A DNA stretch of 64,000 nucleotides, from NCBI GenBank assembly GCA_020634245.1, contig JACKCC010000014.1, forward strand, positions 124,001 through 188,000, given 5' to 3'. A program made the translations under genes and the position numbers. This document shows, piece after piece, positions 55,442 through 63,507 of the stretch. The notes beneath the pieces are model-generated. The model worked only from the letters and a program-made list of their open reading frames with translations. It did not search any database and was not told the DNA's origin. Every line of letters begins with the position of its first letter. The stretch's first letter is position 1. The stretch comes from Ardenticatenaceae bacterium. GTDB taxonomy: Bacteria; Chloroflexota; Anaerolineae; Promineifilales; Promineifilaceae.

Positions 55442-57121
55442 TTACTCGTCCGTCACACAGCCTTCGGAGGCGGATTTGACGTTTTTGATGTACTTGTACA
55501 ACGTCCCCCGCGTCGCTTTGTAGGGCGGCATCACCCAGGCGGCGCGGCGGGCAGCCATCTCTTCATCGGAAATGGCTACGCTGATGGTGTTGTTTTCAGC
55601 GTCGATGGTGATCTGGTCGCCGTTTTGCACCAGGGCGATGGGGCCGCCTTCTTGCGCTTCCGGGCAGATGTGACCGACGATGAAACCATGACTGCCGCCG
55701 GAGAAACGGCCGTCGGTCATCAACGCCACATCCTTACCCAATCCCGCGCCCATGATGGCGCTGGTTGGCGTCAACATTTCCGGCATACCGGGGCCACCTT
55801 TCGGCCCTTCAAAACGGATCACAATCACGTCGCCCTTCTGGATGTGGCCCGCTTCCAATCCGGCCAACATATCCTCTTCCGAATCGTAAACCCGTGCCGT
55901 GCCAGTGAAAACCAGCCCTTCCTTGCCCGTGATTTTGGCCACCGCCCCATCCGGGGCCAGGTTGCCGCGCAAAATCTGGATGTGGCCGGTTTCCTTGATC
56001 GGATCGTCCAGCGGATGAATCACTTCCTGCCCTTCGTCCAGGCCCGGCAGATCGGCCAGATTTTCGGCGACGGTCTTGCCTGTTACCGTCAGGCAGTCGC
56101 CATGCAGCATCCCGTTGGCCAGCAAATATTTCATCACGCCGGGGATGCCGCCGACGGCGTACAAATCTTCCATGACGAAACGGCCGCTGGGCTTCAAATC
56201 GGCCAAAAACGGCACGCGATCGGACACAGCCTGGAAGTCGTCAATTGTCAAATCCAGGCCGACGGAGCGAGCCATGGCGATCAGGTGCAGGACGGCATTG
56301 GTTGAGCCGCCGGTGACGATGACCACCGTCATTGCATTTTCAAACGCTTTACGGGTCATGATGTCGCTGGGCTTGATGTCGCGCGCCAGCAGTTCGCGGA
56401 TGGCTGCGCCCGCAGCCACGCATTCATCCAGTTTCTCCTGCGAATCGGCCGGATAGGAGGAACTGTAGGGCAGGCTCATCCCCAACGCTTCGATGGCGCT
56501 GGCCATTGTATTGGCCGTGTACATACCGCCGCACGCCCCCGCGCCGGGGCAGGCATGGCGCACAATCGCCTGCCGCTCTTCCTCAGTGATATTGCCGGCC
56601 AGATATTCGCCGTAGCTCTGGAAAGCGGAAACGATATCCAGTTTGGGATGATCGACGGTACAGCCGGCGCGGATTGTGCCCCCATACACCATAATCGACG
56701 GCCGATTGAGGCGCGACATGGCCATAATGCTGCCGGGCATGTTTTTGTCGCAGCCGGGCAAGGCGATGACGGCGTCGTACCATTGGGCGCTGACTACCGT
56801 CTCGATGGAGTCGGCGATGAGGTCGCGCGATTGCAGCGAGTAGCTCATGCCGTCGGTGCCCATGCTGATGCCGTCGCTGACGCCGATGGTGTTGAAGCGC
56901 ATCCCCACCAATCCGGCGGCCTCGACGCCCTCTTTGACTTTGGCGGCCAGGTCGTCCAGGTGCATGTTGCAGGAGTTGCCCTCGTACCACATGCTGGCAA
57001 TGCCGATTTGGGCTTTATCCATGTCGGCCGGTTGCAAGCCGGTAGCGTACAACATCGCCTGCGACGCCCCCTGTGACTTTGGCTGCGTAATTCGTGAACT
57101 GTATTTGTTAAGTTGGGTCAT
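55442..57121 (-). CDS. ilvD: Dihydroxy-acid dehydratase
   Basis: A 559-residue enzyme with GAGGA before its ATG. It removes water from 2,3-dihydroxy-3-methylbutanoate and the isoleucine homologue, the third step of branched-chain amino-acid synthesis, using an iron-sulfur cluster and Mg. The cluster ligands are Cys in NSCNMH, ALPGCDKNMPG and ACPGAGACGGMYTANTM. The signatures TGGSTNAVLHLIAMA and GPKGGPGMPEML and the end GRFSGGSHGFIVGHI are intact. leuB and cimA lie farther upstream on the same strand but separate genes intervene, so it is not in one tight operon with them. One octamer only (55706). Confidence 0.95.
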   Translation of the reverse strand: MTQLNKYSSRITQPKSQGASQAMLYATGLQPADMDKAQIGIASMWYEGNSCNMHLDDLAAKVKEGVEAAGLVGMRFNTIGVSDGISMGTDGMSYSLQSRDLIADSIETVVSAQWYDAVIALPGCDKNMPGSIMAMSRLNRPSIMVYGGTIRAGCTVDHPKLDIVSAFQSYGEYLAGNITEEERQAIVRHACPGAGACGGMYTANTMASAIEALGMSLPYSSSYPADSQEKLDECVAAGAAIRELLARDIKPSDIMTRKAFENAMTVVIVTGGSTNAVLHLIAMARSVGLDLTIDDFQAVSDRVPFLADLKPSGRFVMEDLYAVGGIPGVMKYLLANGMLHGDCLTVTGKTVAENLADLPGLDEGQEVIHPLDDPIKETGHIQILRGNLAPDGAVAKITGKEGLVFTGTARVYDSEEDMLAGLEAGHIQKGDVIVIRFEGPKGGPGMPEMLTPTSAIMGAGLGKDVALMTDGRFSGGSHGFIVGHICPEAQEGGPIALVQNGDQITIDAENNTISVAISDEEMAARRAAWVMPPYKATRGTLYKYIKNVKSASEGCVTDE

Positions 57122-57216
57122 TTTTAATCCTCAAAATGGGTTTGCTTTTGTGAAAGGAAGAATGCAGGAGAAGGGAAATTGTTTTTTGATAACTTTTAAT
57201 GCCTTTTCAACGGCCA

Positions 57217-58332
57217 TTATTTTTCATTTTCTTGAAAAGAGATCCTCATAGCTTCGCTAAATGCTATTTCGGACGGATTTAATGAAATTCCATCTACTTG
57301 AGTTCCAAAAGGCAAATTTTGTAACAACTCAATTATATTTTCAGCAAATGATTTAACGTTTGATGCGATTCGCAATTGAGCAGAATCATCAACAATGTCA
57401 AACACCCGATAAAGATTGTATTGGGATGAATCCTTCATTTGAAGGAGTTCATTATAAGAGATGTGGATGCGATTACTAAAATTTCCTTTAGTAGTTTTTA
57501 CCTCTACCAATGTCACGGACTTATCAAGTTCTTGAATTGAGAAATCGTAAGGAGAAATAGCATTTTCATCCGCATCCCACTGGAAATCGTCTAGTAGACC
57601 GGAGCTTTTTTGTAGTTCCAAATAGCTGAAAACCAGCTCTTCACCTAATCTCCCAGTTCTTTGAGCCGTCTTTTTTGCTTGTAGAAGAGTCTGTCGCGAG
57701 ACTTTACCTTTGAAGGGGCCGTTTCTTAAAGCTTTAATACCTTGCCCCCCCCCTAAAGCAGCATCTTCAAGATTGTCTTCAAGAATCAGGAAATTTGCAG
57801 GATGATCATCTGACAGGTGAGCACTTGCAATTAACCGTTCAAGCTTTCTAGACTGCAAAGAAATCATGCTTTTTGAACCAATAACAAGAGGTTCTAATAT
57901 TTCATGTAACTTAGCATCTTCTGCATTTTTCTTCGCGACAAATACTGCTCTTGCTGAATTTGGTTCAAGATCGCCTACGAAATCAAATATCACGAGATCC
58001 CCTGGTTCCAGAATATGAAACCGCCCGGAATGATTCTCTGGATCAGCGATAAACTCCCCACTTATGCAATAGTTGTTTATGCCTCGCTTTTGGATCTTCC
58101 GTTGAATGCTATATTCTGGTGCTAGACCGGGGCCATAAATATTTATCGTAATCATGACTTTGTTCTGCTTGTTTTCCAGAATTATAGGTAAACTCGGAAA
58201 GAGTTCATTGATTAAAACATTGTGACTCAACCCGATGCCATTAGCCTGTTTATTGTTATGGGCTAAAATCCAAAATTTGAATAATGTCAAATCGTCAAAA
58301 GATAATCTTTTGAGAATAAGTTTTTGAAACAC
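57217..58332 (-). CDS. DUF3883-domain protein (PD-(D/E)XK-like), restriction-associated
   Basis: A 371-residue protein starting at a GTG preceded by GTAGGGAAG. Residues about 225-325 match the DUF3883 pattern: GRLGEELVFSYLEL, then SPYDFSIQE (Asp) and VTLVEVKTTKG (Glu-x-Lys) and SYNELLQMKDSSQYNLYRVF, a nuclease-like core found in restriction and defence proteins. The N-terminal half is unassigned, with a beta-rich part (RFHILEPGDLVIFDFVGDL). A run of nine G (coding strand; 57745-57753) encodes three glycines. Base composition is clearly more AT-rich than the flanks and there is no octamer, suggesting recent transfer. It is divergent from an HNH endonuclease gene with only 31 bases between starts. 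Confidence 0.82.
   Translation of the reverse strand: MFQKLILKRLSFDDLTLFKFWILAHNNKQANGIGLSHNVLINELFPSLPIILENKQNKVMITINIYGPGLAPEYSIQRKIQKRGINNYCISGEFIADPENHSGRFHILEPGDLVIFDFVGDLEPNSARAVFVAKKNAEDAKLHEILEPLVIGSKSMISLQSRKLERLIASAHLSDDHPANFLILEDNLEDAALGGGQGIKALRNGPFKGKVSRQTLLQAKKTAQRTGRLGEELVFSYLELQKSSGLLDDFQWDADENAISPYDFSIQELDKSVTLVEVKTTKGNFSNRIHISYNELLQMKDSSQYNLYRVFDIVDDSAQLRIASNVKSFAENIIELLQNLPFGTQVDGISLNPSEIAFSEAMRISFQENEK
57745..57753 (-). repeat. Nine-base G tract in the DUF3883 gene
   Basis: Nine consecutive C on the plus strand (G on the coding strand) within the coding region, read as GGG GGG GGG. Homopolymers of this length are prone to slippage, and a change of one or two bases would truncate the protein near residue 195. 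Confidence 0.8.
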
Positions 58333-58363
58333 AACTTCCCTACCTTAGTAATCGGAGGTTCAA

Positions 58364-59128
58364 ATGGCTTCACGCAGAAATTGGTCAAGAGACGAGTTAA
58401 TCCTTGCTTTTAATTTATATTGCAAAACTCCATTTGGACAAATTCATAATCGAAACCCTAATATTATTGAGTTAGCTAATTTAATTTCTCGTACCCCATC
58501 ATCTGTTTCTTGGAAATTAGCGAATTTTGCAAGGCTAGATCCTGCTATCCAGGCGCGAGGCCTCTCGGGAGCAACTCATGGGAGTAAAAAAGAAAAAGAA
58601 ATTTGGGATGAATTCCATCAAGATTGGGAGTCTCTAAGTTTTGAAAGCGAAGCGCTTGGAGCGCGGCTTAATAACAAAAACATAGAAGACAGTGTGGTCT
58701 TAGATGACATTCATCTACCTAGAACAGGTAAGGAACGTGAAACAATTGTAAAAGTTCGAGTAAACCAAAATTTTTTCAGAGCGACAGTATTAGCGGCATA
58801 CCATTTTGAATGCTGTATCACAGGATTGAACATTACATCATTACTTAATGCAAGTCACATCGTCCCTTGGTCGAATGATCCTAAAAATAGAGTGAATCCA
58901 CGAAATGGCCTTTGCCTAAACGCTCTTCATGACCGAGCTTTTGATCGAGGACTGCTAACCATCACAGAGGATTATCGAGTAAAGATATCTTCAATTGTAA
59001 AAGAAAACGTACAATCAGCCGTTCAGGATTATTTGCTTAAATATGACGATGTGGAAATAAATTTACCCGACAAATTTATTCCTGATCAAGAGTTATTAAA
59101 ATATCATCGGACGCATATTTTCCAATAA
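58364..59128 (+). CDS. HNH endonuclease (HNH_2 type)
   Basis: A 254-residue protein with GGAGG before its ATG. The N-terminal part (RRNWSRDELILAFNLYCKTP, IIELANLISRTPSSVSWKLA) resembles a DNA-binding helical domain seen in restriction-type HNH proteins. The C-terminal nuclease has CCITGLN, then NASHIVPWSNDPKNRVNPRN and GLCLNALHDRAFDRGLLTI, that is the His-Asn-His metal finger. It cuts DNA, probably as a type IV or modification-linked restriction enzyme. It is paired divergently with the DUF3883 gene, is AT-rich and lacks the octamer, all indicating a transferred defence island. Confidence 0.88.
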   Translation: MASRRNWSRDELILAFNLYCKTPFGQIHNRNPNIIELANLISRTPSSVSWKLANFARLDPAIQARGLSGATHGSKKEKEIWDEFHQDWESLSFESEALGARLNNKNIEDSVVLDDIHLPRTGKERETIVKVRVNQNFFRATVLAAYHFECCITGLNITSLLNASHIVPWSNDPKNRVNPRNGLCLNALHDRAFDRGLLTITEDYRVKISSIVKENVQSAVQDYLLKYDDVEINLPDKFIPDQELLKYHRTHIFQ

Positions 59129-59248
59129 CAAAACCCAAGAATAGTCTTAACTAGAAATTCATTCTAGCACGGCCGTTCCCTTCACAAGCTCAATCCCCAA
59201 ATCACTTAATCCTCGCCTCAATTAACTCATGATGATTTGTGTTGTGGT

Positions 59249-59656
59249 TCAATCCAGCACGGCCGTTCCCTCAATCTCAATCAAAAACTCCGGCCGGGCC
59301 AGGGATTGTACCCCAATCCAGGTTGTGGCGGGCGGATGATCGCCGGGGAAAAAGGCCTTCAGCCCCTCACTGACCGGTGCGGTTTTGTCCATCCAGTCGT
59401 GGCGAATGTAGATGCGTAAGGTGACGATGTCGCTGAGTGTGCCGCCGGCGGTGGTAACGGCCGTTGCCACATTCCGCAAGCTCTGCCACACCTGCGCCCG
59501 CAAATCATTCTCACCGACAATAAGTTGGTTTTCGTCCCAGGCCACCTGCCCTGACCAATAAACCGTGCGGCTGCCCTGCGCCACCACAATCTGCGAAAAG
59601 CCATATTGGCGACTGTCAAACAGCGAATCGGGATTCAAACTTATTTTAGCCATCAT
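59249..59656 (-). CDS. RidA/YjgF-family protein without the canonical arginine
   Basis: A 135-residue member of the YjgF/RidA/UK114 family. The fold is evident from YGFSQIVVAQGSRTVYWSGQ, RAQVWQSLRNVATAVTTAGG and FLIEIEGTAVLD. The arginine that in E. coli RidA contacts the imine substrate (after the PAR motif) is not conserved: the equivalent stretch is PATTWIGVQ. It is therefore more likely one of the Rid subfamilies without 2-aminoacrylate deaminase activity. Its ATG overlaps the stop of the upstream hydrolase (TAATG), so the two are coupled. Octamers at 59259 and 59457. Confidence 0.86.
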   Translation of the reverse strand: MMAKISLNPDSLFDSRQYGFSQIVVAQGSRTVYWSGQVAWDENQLIVGENDLRAQVWQSLRNVATAVTTAGGTLSDIVTLRIYIRHDWMDKTAPVSEGLKAFFPGDHPPATTWIGVQSLARPEFLIEIEGTAVLD

Positions 59657-60708
59657 TATCGACCATCTGTCACGTCCAGCGCTGTGGTGAAAAAGTCAAC
59701 CATTCGGGCTGCGTATTCATCCGGCTGCACCTCAAAGCCATCGCAGTGGTAACCGCCGGGCACTTGCCAGACCGCTGCATCGCTGCCGGCCAGGCTGGCA
59801 TAACGGTTGATTCGCTCTACCTCAAGGCCATTTTCTGCGCCGGCCAGCAGCATAATCGGACGGGGCGCAATGTTGCCGATGATTTCACTCAGCGGTGGCG
59901 GCGCGGTAATTCCCAGCCGACGGGCCGTCATTCCGTCGGAAATATGAGTCACAAGCATAAAGATGTCGATGAGCCAGTAGTTTTCGCTGCCATAATCGGC
60001 CGCCCGGACGATGGAAGCACCCTCAGCCCAGACTGCCGCGATTTCGGGTGTTTGGGCGGCGCTTCTCAGGGCAATTTGCCCGCCTGCCGAACAGCCTGCC
60101 ATACCGATTTTGTCCTGGTTGACGTCAGAGCGCTGGTTGAGATAATCCAGCGCCGCCGTCACGTCGGCCGTGTCCTGCCAGCCAAAAGAACGATAGTCGC
60201 CTGTGCTTTCGGCCGTGGCCCGTTCGTCGTATAACAAGACGCCAAAACCGGCTTCAACCAATTTTTCAGCGTGCCAGATCATCTCGCCGCGGCTGCCGCC
60301 AAAGCCGTGCAGCAAAATAACCACAGCCCCATTTTGCGGTGGCACAAACCAACCGGCCAGCATGACGTCGTCGCTGCTGGCGATGCTGATTTCCTCAATG
60401 GACAGTGTTGTAGTGTCGGGTAAATCAACCTCATATGAGTAAGGTCGTGTCATGTCCAATGACAATCGGTAACTGGCAACAGTCAATATGAATACAAGCA
60501 AAACGGCCAATCCTCCAGCGGCACCGACCAGCAGCGACCAGAAATTACCTTGCATCTGTCGTTTAATCCGGTTTATTCGTGACTGCGATTCGACTGCGGC
60601 CGGGACGCGCCGCCACAACCGCCAGGAAAAGATCAACGGAACCGCAGCAATCAACCATAATAACAACAGCAGCAAGAGAGGCGGAATGGTTATTATTTTA
60701 GCAAACAT
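59656..60708 (-). CDS. Membrane-anchored alpha/beta hydrolase
   Basis: A 350-residue protein with GAGGGAAG before its ATG. Two membrane helices lie at about 8-28 (IPPLLLLLLLWLIAAVPLIF) and 55-78 (FWSLLVGAAGGLAVLLVFIL). The outer or cytoplasmic hydrolase shows VVILLHGFGGSRGEMIWHAE (oxyanion), IGMAGCSAGGQIALRSA (Ser nucleophile in Gly-Cys-Ser-Ala-Gly), Asp around SLAGSDAAVW and His in VPGGYHCDGFE. It is likely an esterase or peptidase-like enzyme of broad type; the substrate is not readable. It is coupled to a RidA-family gene downstream. Confidence 0.85.
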   Translation of the reverse strand: MFAKIITIPPLLLLLLLWLIAAVPLIFSWRLWRRVPAAVESQSRINRIKRQMQGNFWSLLVGAAGGLAVLLVFILTVASYRLSLDMTRPYSYEVDLPDTTTLSIEEISIASSDDVMLAGWFVPPQNGAVVILLHGFGGSRGEMIWHAEKLVEAGFGVLLYDERATAESTGDYRSFGWQDTADVTAALDYLNQRSDVNQDKIGMAGCSAGGQIALRSAAQTPEIAAVWAEGASIVRAADYGSENYWLIDIFMLVTHISDGMTARRLGITAPPPLSEIIGNIAPRPIMLLAGAENGLEVERINRYASLAGSDAAVWQVPGGYHCDGFEVQPDEYAARMVDFFTTALDVTDGR

Positions 60709-60736
60709 GATGTTTGATCTTCCCTCTTTTTACTGA

Positions 60737-61663
60737 CTATAACAGCTTGCGCCAATAATAACCCTTTTCTGTTTGGGTAAAACCCAGGCTGTTGTAAAGA
60801 GCATTGGCCGGAATCCTGTCGCCCGTTTCCACCGTCACGTCAACGGCCCCCATCAGCTCCAGCCGCAGCAGTGCCTCCTGCATCAACGCTTTGGCCAGCC
60901 CTTTGCGCTGGTGGTCGGGATGGGTGCAGACCGGCTCAAAAATGCCGCGCTGATTGACATCATCAAAGGGGACACCGACATAAGCGGCAAACGTGCCATC
61001 CGGGGCGACCGCCACCAAGTCTAGATATTGGCGGAAGCTAGGCGCTTTGCGCGTGAACCATTGGTATTCGGCGGCGGTATGGAATGCCCGCCCAAAGGCC
61101 GCATTGAGCAGGTCAGCGATTCGTTGGCTGTCGGCCACATTTTCGGGATTGGTTGTTCGCAGCGTGTAACCATCGGCCAGGTTGGGCTGAGCCAGGGTAC
61201 ACGTATCAAAACGTAGATGGCGAATCACCCAACCATAGGTCATTTGTTCATAACCACGCTGAGCCAGCAGCGCCTGTCGCCCGCCGTCGTAGGCAAATGC
61301 GCCAATGTGAAGCTGTGAGCCATCACCGCTATCGGTAGGGCCAGCAGCGTTTGCTTCCGCCCAATCCAACATTTCTGATACCAGATGGTGGTGGTTGGGA
61401 TGCAACTGCAAATCGGCCCAGCCAGGATGGACGGCAATGACGGCACCGACGACCTGGCTTTGTTCCGTTTCCCACAATTGCACGCCCTCAGCCCAGTCGG
61501 GATTACCGGTTGGATTTTCATTATAGAACCGCCGGCCTTCCCAGCGGCGCACGTCCCAATTTAAGCCTAACGGCAGGGGACGGACTGTATCCACAAGCAG
61601 GCGATAAACAGCCCAATAATCGGCTTCGGATGCCGCTGGACGAGAAAATATATTTGTTGTCAT
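60737..61663 (-). CDS. GNAT acetyltransferase, tandem-domain type
   Basis: A 308-residue protein with AAGGAGC before its ATG. The C-terminal GNAT domain (about 165-305) is clear: GTFAAYVGVPFDDVNQRGIF, VCTHPDHQRKGLAKALMQEA (acetyl-CoA loop) and ETGDRIPANALYNSLGFTQT. The N-terminal half (about 15-150) looks like a decayed second GNAT fold (AVHPGWADLQLHPNHHHLVS). It probably acetylates a small amine. A GGGAGCGC hairpin lies 19 bases upstream of the start codon. Confidence 0.88.
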   Translation of the reverse strand: MTTNIFSRPAASEADYWAVYRLLVDTVRPLPLGLNWDVRRWEGRRFYNENPTGNPDWAEGVQLWETEQSQVVGAVIAVHPGWADLQLHPNHHHLVSEMLDWAEANAAGPTDSGDGSQLHIGAFAYDGGRQALLAQRGYEQMTYGWVIRHLRFDTCTLAQPNLADGYTLRTTNPENVADSQRIADLLNAAFGRAFHTAAEYQWFTRKAPSFRQYLDLVAVAPDGTFAAYVGVPFDDVNQRGIFEPVCTHPDHQRKGLAKALMQEALLRLELMGAVDVTVETGDRIPANALYNSLGFTQTEKGYYWRKLL

Positions 61664-61681
61664 GGCTGCTCCTTCAAAAAT

Positions 61682-61731
61682 GGGAGCGCGGACGGCTTGT
61701 CCGCCTTTTGCGGTCTGGCAGACCGCGCTCC
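61682..61731. repeat. GGGAGCGC hairpin element, copy 2 (leader of GNAT gene)
   Basis: GGGAGCGCGGACGGCTTGTCC with GCGGTCTGGCAGACCGCGCTCC; an outer stem GGAGCGCGG pairs with CCGCGCTCC. Nearly identical in arrangement to 55281-55331, and in the same place relative to a minus-strand start codon. Confidence 0.65.
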
Positions 61732-61773
61732 ATTCTCATCCCTGTTTGAGTGTCGGGCGAATAAGGGATTATT

Positions 61774-62844
61774 TTACAGCGCTTTGACAACAAGGTCGCC
61801 CATTTCCTGGGTGTTAACGGCCGTTTCCCCACCACGGGCCAGATCAGCAGTGCGGTAACCGGCAGCCAGGACTTGCGACACGGCCGTTTCCACCTTACTC
61901 GCTTCCTCCTCCAACCCCAAACTGGACCGGAGCAGCATCGCCGTGCTCAAAATCGTTGCCAACGGATTGGCAATGCCCTTCCCGGCGATGTCTGGGGCCG
62001 AGCCGTGAATTGGTTCGTACAAACCCAGCATACCCTCGCCCAGCGCTGCTGAGGGCAGCATTCCCAGTGAACCGGAAATCATTGACGCTTCATCGGACAG
62101 AATGTCGCCAAACATATTGCCGGTCACCACCACGTCAAAATCGCCAGGCCGATTGACCAGATACATGGCCATCGCGTCTACCAGCACATCTTCGTATTCA
62201 ATATCGGGGTACTCGGCGGCGACTTCGTGGGCGACTTCGCGCCAGACGCGGGAGCTGGCCAGCACATTGGCCTTGTCGACCGATGTGACCTTACCGCGCC
62301 GCCCCTGTGCCAGCTTGAAAGCCACGTTGACAACGCGCTTGATTTCCATTTCGTTGTAGCGCATCGTGTCGTGGCCGGAGCGCAGGCCATCGACCATTTC
62401 CCGGCCCTGTGGCTGGCCGAAGTAAATGCCGCCGGTCAGTTCGCGTACGAAAACGATGTCCACGTTTTGCACCCGTTCCGGGCGCAGTGGACTGGCGTCG
62501 GCCAGCGCCGCAAACACTTTTACCGGCCGGATGTTGGCGAAGACGCCCAACGATTTACGCAGCTTGAGCAAGCCCTGTTCCGGCCGCACCGCCGCTTTGG
62601 GATCACTCCATTTTGGCCCGCCGACCGCGCCCAGCAGGACGGCATCGCTTTCCAGGCACGCGCCCAGCGTATCTTCGGGCAGTGGGTCACCGGTCTCGTC
62701 GATGGCGATGCCACCGGCCATTTTTTCAGTGAAGGTGAAGGTGTGAGTGTGTTGTGCGGCAACGGCCGTTAACACCTTCACCGCCTCATTCACCACCTCT
62801 GGCCCGATGCCATCACCGGGCAATAATGTAATTTTTGCTTCCAT
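61774..62844 (-). CDS. leuB: 3-isopropylmalate dehydrogenase
   Basis: A 356-residue enzyme with GAGGAGA before its ATG. It oxidises and decarboxylates 3-isopropylmalate with NAD, the third step of leucine synthesis. Typical stretches are ITLLPGDGIGPEVV, DAVLLGAVGGPKW, RPEQGLLKLRKSLGVFANIRPVK, VRELTGGIYFG, SVDKANVLASSRVWREV, VTGNMFGDILSDEASM and PIHGSAPDIAGKGIANP. It stands between a YbaK gene and a GNAT gene on the minus strand, with cimA upstream; no leuC or leuD is in view. Confidence 0.96.
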   Translation of the reverse strand: MEAKITLLPGDGIGPEVVNEAVKVLTAVAAQHTHTFTFTEKMAGGIAIDETGDPLPEDTLGACLESDAVLLGAVGGPKWSDPKAAVRPEQGLLKLRKSLGVFANIRPVKVFAALADASPLRPERVQNVDIVFVRELTGGIYFGQPQGREMVDGLRSGHDTMRYNEMEIKRVVNVAFKLAQGRRGKVTSVDKANVLASSRVWREVAHEVAAEYPDIEYEDVLVDAMAMYLVNRPGDFDVVVTGNMFGDILSDEASMISGSLGMLPSAALGEGMLGLYEPIHGSAPDIAGKGIANPLATILSTAMLLRSSLGLEEEASKVETAVSQVLAAGYRTADLARGGETAVNTQEMGDLVVKAL

Positions 62845-62936
62845 GATTTTCTCCTCAACGGGACGCGGATAAACGCAGATGAACGCGGATTTTTTATCTG
62901 CGTAATCATGAAAACCTGCGTCCCAAAAATTCCGTT

Positions 62937-63413
62937 TTAATCTTTTTTGAGATCTACGGCCGTTCCACCACTCGCTTTAACCAACCTGTCCGGCGTAATC
63001 GCAAACACGGCAAACGGCGTCCCTGCTGCCGCCCACACCACGTCAAACTGGCGCAAATCCACGTCCACGTAAACCGGCAGTGACGACGCATGGCCAAACG
63101 GCGGCACGCCGCCAATGCTGAAGCCGGTTGCTGTCTTGACAACGTCGGCGTCCGGCCGTTTTATCTGGTTGCGACTCGTGTTGCGTAAGGCCGCCAGCTT
63201 ACCAAAATCCAACTGATTCACGCCCGACATAAGCGCCATGATCGGTTGTCCATCCACCGTAAAAAGCAGGCTTTTCACAATCTGAGCCACCTCGCAGCCA
63301 ATGGCGTCGGCCGCTTCCTGCGCCGTGCGCGTTGTCTGAGCAAACTCCACAATTTCCACGTTCAGCCCCAATTCATGGGCTGCATCCGCTACCTTTTGCG
63401 CCGATGAGTGCAT
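62937..63413 (-). CDS. YbaK/EbsC-family protein (aminoacyl-tRNA editing domain), paralogue 3
   Basis: A 158-residue protein with GGAGGAAGG before its ATG. Family features: CEVAQIVKSLLFTVDGQPIMAL with the active-site-type lysine, NQLDFGKLAALRNTS, and GFSIGGVPPFGHASSLPVYVD. It should hydrolyse mischarged tRNAs in trans. It lies between cimA and leuB, interrupting the branched-chain genes. This is the third member of the family in 50 kb. Confidence 0.9.
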   Translation of the reverse strand: MHSSAQKVADAAHELGLNVEIVEFAQTTRTAQEAADAIGCEVAQIVKSLLFTVDGQPIMALMSGVNQLDFGKLAALRNTSRNQIKRPDADVVKTATGFSIGGVPPFGHASSLPVYVDVDLRQFDVVWAAAGTPFAVFAITPDRLVKASGGTAVDLKKD

Positions 63414-63435
63414 ACAAACCTTCCTCCGTCAGGAA

Positions 63436-63505
63436 TCAAAGTGGCAAAGTGGCAGAGTTGCAAAGTGACTCCTTTACATTGCCGCTTTGCAACTTTGCCG
63501 CTCTG
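63436..63505 (-). terminator. Hairpin region after cimA
   Basis: AGTTGCAAAG (63456-63465) pairs with CTTTGCAACT (63485-63494), with flanking words GGCAAAGTGGCAGAG and CTTTGCCGCTCTGC also complementary. The structure ends at the cimA stop and has no clear T-tract. It belongs to the permuted-word spacer type. Confidence 0.5.
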
Positions 63506-63507
63506 CT

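Larger units (their letters stand above)
169..62963. repeat. Dispersed palindromic octamer ACGGCCGT, about 90 copies
   Basis: Reading by eye I counted about 90 copies of ACGGCCGT, often inside AACGGCCGTT. Examples start at 169, 744, 1461, 1752, 1882, 2256, 3064, 9104, 10193, 11722, 15655, 17548, 22040, 24722, 28016, 29002, 30971, 32575, 35153, 37141, 37159, 40156, 43400, 45576, 47347, 50982, 51957, 52448, 52851, 53912, 55228, 59169, 59259, 61817, 62762 and 62956. About one copy is expected in 64 kb of this base composition. Copies occur on genes of both strands and in spacers, in more than one codon phase (Asn-Gly-Arg, Thr-Ala-Val, Arg-Pro). Long gaps are 3072-9103, 12013-15654, 18057-22039 and 55714-59168. 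The behaviour resembles the cyanobacterial HIP1 palindrome. Confidence 0.93.
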
